Positions 1 through 5,411 of a stretch of 7,038 nucleotides of DNA are shown one piece after another (the first letter of the stretch is position 1; each line of letters opens with the position of its first letter). Both the position numbers and the translations under genes were made by a program. The notes under the pieces are model-generated. The model saw only the letters and a program-made list of their open reading frames with translations, made no database searches and was not told where the DNA came from. This DNA comes from Oscillospiraceae bacterium (lineage in GTDB: Bacteria > Bacillota > Clostridia > Oscillospirales > Ruminococcaceae): NCBI GenBank assembly GCA_031285945.1, contig JAITVF010000172.1:1-7038 (forward strand). The letters are read 5' to 3'.

Positions 1-732
<732 letters not shown>

Positions 733-763
733 GAGGCCGCCGCCAATAAAAGGAGATTTCGCC

Positions 764-1957
764 ATGATTATCGCGCCAAAGGTTCGCGGCTTTATATGCA
801 CCACCGCTCACCCTGTGGGCTGCGCCGAAAATGTGGCTCAAATGGTAGGGTACGCCAAGAGCTGCCCCGGCGCGGCCGAGGGTCCGCGCAGAGCTCTCGT
901 GATAGGCGCTTCGGGCGGATACGGGCTTTCCTCGCGGATTGCGGCCGCCTTCTGCTACGGCGCCTCCACCATAGGGGTATCCCTGGAGCGGCCCGGAGCC
1001 GGCCAAAAAACAGGCACCGCCGGGTTTTATAACAACCGCGCCTTCGAAAAGCTGGCGGCAGAGGCGGGGCTTATTGCCCACAGCGTAAACGGCGACGCCT
1101 TTTCCGAATCGGTAAAGGCCGAAACAGTCGCTCTTATTAAGAATAAGCTTCCCGGTGGCAAGGTTGATCTCGTAGTTTATTCCATTGCCGCTCCCCGGCG
1201 CACCCACCCCGTTACCGGCGAGGTTTTTTCCTCGGTTATAAAGCCTGTCGGCGCTCCCTTTACCGGCAGCACCATTCAGGTTTTAAGCGGTGAGATGAGC
1301 GAGGTAACTATCGAGCCCGCAACCGAGGGGGAAATCGCCGGCACCGTAGCGGTTATGGGCGGCGAGGACTGGCTTCTCTGGATGGAGGCCCTGGGCGAAG
1401 CGGGCGTGCTCGCCCACGGGGTTACCTCGGTTGCCTACAGCTACATCGGGCCGGAGCTCACCCACGCCATATACAGGGGCGGCACTATGGGCCGCGCCAA
1501 GGATGACCTGGATCAAAAGGCGGCTCAGATTGCTTCAATAGTCGCGCCAATCGGCGGCAGGGCGTTTGTCTCTGTAAACAAGGCGCTGGTCACCCAGGCC
1601 TCCAGCGCGATTCCCGTCGTTCCCCTTTACATTTCGCTGCTTTACCGTATCATGAAGCGAAACGGCACCCACGAGGGCTGCACAGAGCAAATGGTCCGCA
1701 TGCTCCAACGCATCTACCCTGAGCGGGAGGGCGAGCTTACCCCCGCAATCGACCAGGCGGGCCGCCTGCGGATGGACGACTGGGAGATGAACCCCAAGGT
1801 TCAGCGGGAGATATCTGAGCTCTGGGGCAAAATCTCCCCCGAAACGCTGCCGGAGCTCGCCGACGCCGAGGGCTACCGCAAGGATTTTTTCAGGCTCTTC
1901 GGCTTTGAGGTTCCGGGGGTCGATTACGGCGCCGACGTGCCTGAGCCGCTTATATAG
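764..1957 (+). CDS. fabV: FabV/TER-type NADH-dependent trans-2-enoyl-ACP/CoA reductase
   Basis: This 397-residue protein has the full length of the FabV/TER family. Such enzymes reduce trans-2-enoyl-ACP in fatty acid elongation or trans-2-enoyl-CoA (for example crotonyl-CoA) in the cytosol, usually with NADH. Visible landmarks in order: the N-terminal GFICTTAHPVGC (9-20); the dinucleotide loop VIGASGGYGLSSRIAAAF (46-63); GVSLE with E75 at the end of strand 2, typical of NADH preference; GTAGFYN (84-90); YSIAAPRRTHP (139-149); VMGGEDW (197-203); AYSYIGPELT (224-233); the catalytic Tyr-X8-Lys as Y237 and K246; VTQASSAIPVVPLYISLL (276-293); and RMDDWE (336-341). AGGAG at 751-755, eight bases before the ATG, supports the start. 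No fatty-acid synthesis or butyrate genes flank it, so sequence alone does not decide between FabV and TER roles. FabV enzymes are commonly triclosan-tolerant. Family assignment is near certain. Confidence 0.97.
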   Translation: MIIAPKVRGFICTTAHPVGCAENVAQMVGYAKSCPGAAEGPRRALVIGASGGYGLSSRIAAAFCYGASTIGVSLERPGAGQKTGTAGFYNNRAFEKLAAEAGLIAHSVNGDAFSESVKAETVALIKNKLPGGKVDLVVYSIAAPRRTHPVTGEVFSSVIKPVGAPFTGSTIQVLSGEMSEVTIEPATEGEIAGTVAVMGGEDWLLWMEALGEAGVLAHGVTSVAYSYIGPELTHAIYRGGTMGRAKDDLDQKAAQIASIVAPIGGRAFVSVNKALVTQASSAIPVVPLYISLLYRIMKRNGTHEGCTEQMVRMLQRIYPEREGELTPAIDQAGRLRMDDWEMNPKVQREISELWGKISPETLPELADAEGYRKDFFRLFGFEVPGVDYGADVPEPLI

Positions 1958-1989
1958 CACGACCGGAATCTCTTTTGCGCCGCCGGAAT

Positions 1990-2042
1990 AAAAGATTCTT
2001 TTATCAAACCCCCGCAAAGGGTTTGACAAAAGAATCTTTTTT
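1990..2042 (+). terminator. Rho-independent terminator of fabV
   Basis: A 22-base arm at 1990-2011 pairs with 2019-2040 around a 7-base loop, with a single A/C mismatch, and runs into TTTTTT at 2037-2042. It begins 32 bases after the fabV stop. The stem is GC-rich near the loop and AT-rich at the base. Its downstream arm also carries the -35 box of the next promoter. Confidence 0.9.
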
Positions 2043-2051
2043 GCATATAAT
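2023..2051 (+). promoter_or_regulatory. Consensus sigma-A promoter for tRNA-Cys
   Basis: TTGACA (2023-2028) and TATAAT (2046-2051) are both perfect consensus, with an optimal 17-base spacer. The tRNA starts 9 bases after the -10, so the primary transcript would have a very short leader. The -35 lies in the 3' arm of the fabV terminator. Such a strong promoter fits a stable-RNA gene. Confidence 0.92.
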
Positions 2052-2060
2052 AGCATAGTC

Positions 2061-2134
2061 GGCACCATAGCCAAGGGGTAAGGCAGAGGTCTGCAAAACC
2101 TCTATCCCCGGTCCGAATCCGGGTGGTGCCTCCA
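2061..2134 (+). tRNA. tRNA-Cys (anticodon GCA), CCA encoded
   Basis: The full cloverleaf can be folded by eye. The 7-bp acceptor pairs GGCACCA (2061-2067) with TGGTGCC (2124-2130). The D stem is GCC/GGC around an AAGGGGTAA loop (2073-2081). The anticodon stem is GAGGT/ACCTC (2086-2090, 2098-2102) around CTGCAAA with GCA at 2093-2095. A four-base variable region (2103-2106) is followed by a 5-bp T stem CCCGG/CCGGG around TCCGAAT (2112-2118). The discriminator is U (2131), the expected cysteine identity base, and CCA (2132-2134) is encoded. The T-loop begins TCC rather than the usual TTC. Confidence 0.97.
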
Positions 2135-2137
2135 TAG

Positions 2138-2178
2138 CAAAACCGCTTAGTTTAGCCAAAACTAGGCGGTTTTGTTCT
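2138..2178 (+). terminator. Rho-independent terminator of tRNA-Cys
   Basis: The arms at 2138-2153 and 2159-2174 form a 16-bp stem with one G-T wobble and a 5-base loop, starting three bases after the tRNA CCA. The 3' arm ends in GGTTTTG followed by TTCTT, so the U-tract partly overlaps the stem. The A-rich 5' flank and T-rich 3' flank suit termination on either strand. Confidence 0.85.
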
Positions 2179-2605
2179 TGCGCTTTTTGCGCGCTAAACC
2201 GCATTTAACCGTTTTGGATTGCATTAATTTGTGGGAAAACGTGTGGGAAAAATCTTACCCCCCGATCATACGTGTGAGAATCTGAAGGAAGAGGATGCTT
2301 CAGTCTTCCCTTTTGATGTACGGCTTCGCCTGGTGCGCAAGAGAACAGCCCATTTATCTTGGGGTAACTGTTGTCAAGAGGTAAAATGATTGTCGAGCAA
2401 AAATATTCAGCGCAGGGTGAAAAATCCACTCCGCGCATTGTTTTGGGTACACGGCAGTGGTATAATCAAAGATATATTTATTTGTTCCTCTTGGGTGCTA
2501 TGGCAAGCGGACAGTTTGAAACTGAATCGTCCTATATCCGGTATAATTAGTCAAGAGCGATAATAAGACGAATCGTATGTGTGTTGTGTGTGGAGGTGAA
2601 GTTCG
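2179..2605. other. AT-richer intergenic stretch without a convincing gene
   Basis: About 430 bases separate the tRNA terminator from the membrane-protein gene. I see a small GCGC-TTTTT-GCGC hairpin (2180-2192). A repeated TGTGGGAAAA occurs near 2230 and 2241, which would read Trp-Glu-Asn/Lys repeats in one frame. Two overlapping 6-bp inverted repeats sit at 2282-2309. A 54-codon frame (2386-2550) has only a poorly spaced AGAGG. Two TATAAT boxes lie at 2461 and 2542. None of these proves a gene. The stretch could be a degenerate mobile-element remnant next to the tRNA or a long regulatory spacer. Confidence 0.5.
2438..2466 (+). promoter_or_regulatory. Candidate promoter of the small membrane protein gene
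   Basis: TATAAT at 2461-2466 is preceded by TGG, giving an extended -10 (TGNTATAAT), and a weak -35-like TTGTTT lies at 2438-2443 with a 17-base spacer. Transcription would start near 2473, leaving a leader of about 130 bases. A second TATAAT at 2542-2547 lacks a well-spaced -35 (a TTGAAA lies 20 bases upstream) and is the alternative. Confidence 0.5.
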
Positions 2606-3031
2606 ATGGGCTTTATGATATTTAGTCCGATTATTCTGGCAATCTTTGTCGGAATTATCATGTTGCTTGTGTTTATCGCCGCCGCCATCGGGCTTGGTAT
2701 CGGCGGAGTTTCAATGTCGATACTGGTAAAAAACAAAACCATTAAACCGTTGTTGAGGATAGGGTCTGCGATTGCTATTCTTGTTGGACTGATGTTTTTA
2801 TGTCCGTTCATCGTAGCTAAAGCAGAATTGCCAGGTTCATTCATCTCTTGGAGCATGAGCTTGCTTTGCGTCATTATCGGTATTTTGTCGGTGGTGGGTG
2901 TAAAATTTTCTAAGGTTATCCAAAACAAAATTGTCCGTATCGTTTTGACCGTTCTGTTTTATCTTTTACTGTTGGTCGCTATCTCTTATATTATTTTAAT
3001 AATTATTGTGTCGGCGATATTCGCAAAATAG
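2606..3031 (+). CDS. Small four-helix hydrophobic membrane protein, function unknown
   Basis: The 141-residue product is almost entirely hydrophobic. Four likely membrane segments lie at about residues 5-36, 51-71, 79-99 and 109-138. They are separated by a short basic loop (VKNKTIKP, 41-48), a short AKAELPGS loop (71-78) and a basic loop (KFSKVIQNK, 100-108). The basic loops suggest a cytoplasmic side. There is no cleavable signal, no conserved charged residue within the helices and no motif I recognise. A strong GGAGGTGA at 2592-2599, six bases from the ATG, makes translation credible. The gene is markedly more AT-rich than fabV and the genes to the right, consistent with recent acquisition or an accessory role. 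It has no obvious operon partner. Immunity-like, transporter-accessory and stress-membrane roles are all possible, and nothing in the sequence decides among them. Confidence 0.8.
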   Translation: MGFMIFSPIILAIFVGIIMLLVFIAAAIGLGIGGVSMSILVKNKTIKPLLRIGSAIAILVGLMFLCPFIVAKAELPGSFISWSMSLLCVIIGILSVVGVKFSKVIQNKIVRIVLTVLFYLLLLVAISYIILIIIVSAIFAK

Positions 3032-3340
3032 ACATTAGTTCGGTGATATATGCAGCCTAACAAAGCAGCCACATATTTGCAAGAGGTTTTGGGAATGCAG
3101 TTTTTCGCTGTATATTTTGCCCGATAGGATAAAATGCCGGCGGCAGACCGCGCGTACCACTTTACAGCATATAGCTTGCTCATGATTTCTTTTCGCAATT
3201 CAACAGGATAACCGATTGACCTTTTGTTAAGATATGGTATACTTTTATTATAGCTAAAAAGCGGGCGCAGTGTGGCATTGACGAAGCGCGGTATAGCCTT
3301 ATATAGCCTGACAACGGATAAATATTAAAGGAGGATTAGC
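3032..3340. other. Intergenic stretch without a convincing gene; cupin promoter at its end
   Basis: About 310 bases lie between the membrane-protein stop and the cupin start. Short frames on both strands lack ribosome binding sites: a 70-codon minus frame needs a TTG start, and a plus frame from 3050 stops after 25 codons. No clear terminator follows the membrane-protein gene. The composition is AT-rich to about 3250, then shifts toward that of the right-hand genes. Confidence 0.5.
3216..3243 (+). promoter_or_regulatory. Promoter of the cupin gene
   Basis: TTGACC (3216-3221) and TATACT (3238-3243) are separated by 16 bases, and TGG before the -10 gives an extended -10. The predicted start near 3250 leaves a leader of about 90 bases. 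A second, weaker candidate nearer the gene is TTGACG (3278-3283) with TATAGC at 3302-3307 (18-base spacer). Confidence 0.7.
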
Positions 3341-3694
3341 ATGATACGAAAGCTTGGCGATCGCACCGTGGTGCTTGAGGAAAAGCTCCGCGGCGGGGAA
3401 CTTACTACTACAGTCTCTAAATTCCTGCAGCCTGACGAGGTTTATGGCAAATGCAAGCTTCTTGCCGTAAACACGCTGCCCAAAGGTGCGAGCATAGGCT
3501 TCCACCAGCATGTGGGCGAATTCGAAATCTATCTTATAAGCAAGGGCAAGGGCATAGTGACCGAAACCGACCGTTCGGAGCATGAGCTCAGCGAGGGCGA
3601 TATTATGCTCTGCAAGGACGGCGACTGGCACGCTATCCGCAACGAGTGTGACCAGGACCTCGAATTCGTTGCCATGGTGATCTTCAATAACTAG
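3341..3694 (+). CDS. Single-domain metal-binding cupin protein
   Basis: This 117-residue protein is a minimal one-domain cupin. Motif 1 is intact: G49, H55-X-H57, E62 and G69 fit G(X)5HXH(X)4E(X)6G. Motif 2 is also intact: G86-D87, G94, H97 and N101 fit G(X)5(P)XG(X)2H(X)3N, with Lys92 in place of the usual Pro. H55, H57, E62 and H97 form the standard set of four metal ligands, so a divalent metal is expected. There is no signal peptide, so it is probably cytosolic. Small cupins of this kind include isomerases, sugar-binding sensors and dioxygenase-like proteins, and sequence alone does not choose. AAGGAGG at 3328-3334, six bases from the ATG, fixes the start. It is a single-gene unit converging on the phosphatase gene. 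Confidence 0.9.
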   Translation: MIRKLGDRTVVLEEKLRGGELTTTVSKFLQPDEVYGKCKLLAVNTLPKGASIGFHQHVGEFEIYLISKGKGIVTETDRSEHELSEGDIMLCKDGDWHAIRNECDQDLEFVAMVIFNN

Positions 3695-3724
3695 GTCTTG
3701 TTTTGATGCTGATTCAAAGGCGAA

Positions 3725-3758
3725 AACCGGCGGAGGGGCTTTATCCCTTCCGCCGGTT
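3725..3758. terminator. Shared terminator between convergent cupin and phosphatase genes
   Basis: A 14-bp stem (3725-3738 with 3745-3758) has one G-T wobble and a CTTTAT loop. Read on the minus strand it ends in GGTTTTCG, a short U-tract, and starts 8 bases after the phosphatase stop. On the plus strand the flank GATTGATCTT is less T-rich. It is most convincing as the phosphatase terminator and probably also helps end the cupin transcript. Confidence 0.82.
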
Positions 3759-3766
3759 GATTGATC

Positions 3767-4474
3767 TTACCCAATCAGCTTTGCGGTAACCGCCTCGCGC
3801 TGCGAAGGCGTCACGCCGATTCTGTCGAGATAGCCGGCCGGTCCGCCATAGCGGTGATCCAGGTGGCTGAGAACATGCTCCATCACCTCGGGCGGGGAAC
3901 GGTGCAGGTGCGGCGGGCCCTTGCCAAAATCGGGCAGGAGCTTCTCTGAGTGCGCGTAGTCTTCGATTATATCATCCTCAGTCACTCCCGCAAGGGATAA
4001 AAGCAGCATCGAGGCTACGCCGGTGCGGTCCTTGCCGGCGGTGCAGTGGTATAGAAAGCACCCGTGAGCGGAATCCGCACAGAGGGCGAAAAACTTTTTG
4101 AAGCCTTCTTTCGCTTCCGCCAGCATTCCCGTGTACATTTCCTCGAGTGAATCAGGAAAAACGGGGCTGCCCTCTCTGTTTGAGTTTATGTAGTCAAGCA
4201 TTGGTATATGGTGCCAGTCGAAGGCTTCGTCCCCCATAATCGGGTCGGGCATGACAGACAGCTCGTAACGGGATCTGAAATCCACAACGCAGCTCACTCC
4301 CAGCTCAAGCAGCTCCTGCCTTCCCTCCGGGGTCAGCCCCATCAGCGAGCCCGCCCTTATGAATCTGCGGTATCTGACAGTTTTACCGTCCCTACCCTTA
4401 TATCCCCCGAGATCCCGGACGTTGAAGCTGCCCTTTATGTCGTACAGCCTGTCTTTTAGTCCAATAGCGTTCAT
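3767..4474 (-). CDS. Atypical tyrosine / dual-specificity phosphatase (Y_phosphatase3 type)
   Basis: With the ATG at 4474 the protein has 235 residues. The active-site P-loop is HCTAGKDRTG, with nucleophile C144 and R150, fitting HCX5R. The Lys-Asp inside the loop (K148, D149) is the HCxxGKDRT variant of Mycobacterium PtpB and Listeria LipA-like enzymes, which hydrolyse phosphotyrosine and often phosphoinositides. Family landmarks upstream agree: NVRDLGGY (18-25), RAGSL (40-44) and the DFRSRYE segment (65-71). There is no signal peptide, so it is probably cytosolic; PtpB-like members are often exported, which differs here. The frame stays open upstream to an ATG at 4612, but that start would overlap the LUD gene by 85 bases and precede the family's conserved start. 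The ATG at 4474 has a G-rich stretch six bases upstream. It follows the LUD gene by 53 bases and is probably co-transcribed. Confidence 0.92.
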   Translation of the reverse strand: MNAIGLKDRLYDIKGSFNVRDLGGYKGRDGKTVRYRRFIRAGSLMGLTPEGRQELLELGVSCVVDFRSRYELSVMPDPIMGDEAFDWHHIPMLDYINSNREGSPVFPDSLEEMYTGMLAEAKEGFKKFFALCADSAHGCFLYHCTAGKDRTGVASMLLLSLAGVTEDDIIEDYAHSEKLLPDFGKGPPHLHRSPPEVMEHVLSHLDHRYGGPAGYLDRIGVTPSQREAVTAKLIG

Positions 4475-4480
4475 ATGCTT

Positions 4481-4487
4481 CCCCCCC
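4481..4487 (-). promoter_or_regulatory. Homopolymeric G7 Shine-Dalgarno deciding the phosphatase start
   Basis: On the minus strand GGGGGGG precedes the ATG at 4474 by six bases (AAGCAT). It can pair with CCUCC of 16S rRNA using one G-U pair. It supports the shorter start over the ATG at 4612. A seven-base homopolymer here could slip and alter spacing, which makes the site unusual. Confidence 0.6.
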
Positions 4488-4527
4488 AGGGCCGGATAAC
4501 GGCGGAATAACGTCTGGGTCAGCCCGC

Positions 4528-5163
4528 TCAGTTTCCGTATTCCCCGCCCATAATGTAAACGCAAATGCGCCCCGGGCTCCTCTGCCAGCCGGTCACCAGG
4601 TACTGTGAGCATAAACGGTCCTCGCTGGCGCAGTCCTGGCAGCGGCCCGTAGCGGCGCAGGGCGTCTTTCTTTTCAGGCGCAGGGCGTTCGCCGGCGCGG
4701 CAATGCTCCTCATGCGGATTTTGGCCTCCTCAAGATTGCCCACAATCTTGTTAAAGCCCGCTATCACTATAACCCTTTTGGGGCCGAAACAAAGGGCGGC
4801 GACTCGGTTGCCCGTTCCATCCACGTTGTAAAGCTCGCCCTGCATGGTAACGGCGTTTGTGCCGGTCAGGTACACGTCGCAGGAAAGCGCGTCGTGAAAG
4901 ACCCTGTCGGTGTCGGCGCCCTTTGCGTAGCGATCCAGGTAGTTTATATCGCTTCTCTTCTCGAGCCAATCCCTTACGCCCGCATAATCTATAGTCATTG
5001 AGCCGCCCAGTGAGCAGGAGCTTCCCGCCGGAATTTTTTCACCAAGCCTCTTTATAAGCTCCTCGGGCCCTTCGACATACTCGGCCTCAAAGCGGTTCTT
5101 CCGCAGCGCATCAACAGCCGCTTCGATATGCCTTTGCCTCAATTCCCGCAGCGCGTCGTTCAT
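4528..5163 (-). CDS. LUD-domain protein (LutC/YkgG-like, DUF162) with C-terminal Cys cluster
   Basis: The 211-residue product matches the small stand-alone LUD family, annotated as lactate utilization protein. Seen in order: an N-terminal helix; SCSLGGSMTIDYAGV (49-63), the conserved glycine-rich loop; NYLDRY (74-79); the core DALSCDVYLTGTNAVTMQGEL (91-111) leading into NVDGTGNR (113-120), typical of the family; GPKRVIVIAGFNKIV (127-141); and C169-X5-C175-X2-C178-X6-C185. The close CX2C within a four-Cys set suggests an Fe-S or zinc site. The protein ends with ICVYIMGGEYGN. LutA and LutB, the partners in the Bacillus lactate oxidase, are absent here, so a lactate role is not shown. GGGGAGG (5172-5178) lies eight bases before the ATG. 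It is first in a likely two-gene unit with the phosphatase and is divergent from the nitrilase-like gene. Confidence 0.9.
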   Translation of the reverse strand: MNDALRELRQRHIEAAVDALRKNRFEAEYVEGPEELIKRLGEKIPAGSSCSLGGSMTIDYAGVRDWLEKRSDINYLDRYAKGADTDRVFHDALSCDVYLTGTNAVTMQGELYNVDGTGNRVAALCFGPKRVIVIAGFNKIVGNLEEAKIRMRSIAAPANALRLKRKTPCAATGRCQDCASEDRLCSQYLVTGWQRSPGRICVYIMGGEYGN

Positions 5164-5202
5164 TATATCCGCCTCCCCATTGTGTTTATAGCAGCTTATA
5201 TA

Positions 5203-5231
5203 AGTATAGCTTAAACGCCGCGTCTTTGCAA
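5203..5231 (-). promoter_or_regulatory. Promoter of the LUD-phosphatase unit
   Basis: On the minus strand TTGCAA (5231-5226) and TATACT (5208-5203) are separated by 17 bases. Transcription would start near 5196, about 30 bases before the ATG at 5163. A small inverted repeat GGTC-T-GACC (5243-5251) lies 11 bases upstream of the -35 and could be a regulator site. Confidence 0.75.
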
Positions 5232-5350
5232 TGCGCCCTAGTGGTCTGACCGGCCAGCTCTTACAACTAATTTTCTACTGCCGCTCGCCGCGGTTGCGGG
5301 CAGATGATGCGGGAGACGGTCAAAATAAGGCAAAAATTCCGCGCCCGCCC

Positions 5351-5379
5351 TTGCGCTAAAAGAGCTTAGCCGTTATACT
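5351..5379 (+). promoter_or_regulatory. Promoter of the nitrilase-like / ferritin-like unit
   Basis: TTGCGC (5351-5356) and TATACT (5374-5379) have a 17-base spacer. A start near 5386 gives a leader of about 25 bases carrying AAAGGGGG (5397-5404) before the ATG at 5412. The -10 is the same as that of the divergent LUD promoter, which lies about 120 bases away. Confidence 0.7.
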
Positions 5380-5411
5380 TAAGAATAACGCAGGACAAAG
5401 GGGGTTACTCC

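Noticed and set aside
1535..2074. 179-codon minus-strand open frame across the fabV end, terminator and tRNA promoter
   Set aside because: It is antisense to fabV and crosses a terminator and a consensus promoter; the translation shows no family features.
2061..2134. Direct repeat of the tRNA-Cys 3' end marking an attR site
   Set aside because: I looked for a second copy of the T-arm and acceptor sequence downstream and found none in the window.
2205..2438. 77-codon minus-strand frame in the tRNA-membrane gene spacer
   Set aside because: No good ribosome binding site and no recognisable motif; the opposite strand is equally open in parts, so it is treated as noncoding.
2986..3198. 70-codon minus-strand frame downstream of the membrane protein gene
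   Set aside because: It needs a TTG start, lacks a Shine-Dalgarno and overlaps the end of the membrane protein gene antisense.
4475..4612. Longer N-terminus for the phosphatase starting at the ATG at 4612
   Set aside because: It would overlap the LUD gene by 85 bases, and the extra residues are a shadow of the LUD reading frame, while a family-like start with a G-rich SD exists at 4474.
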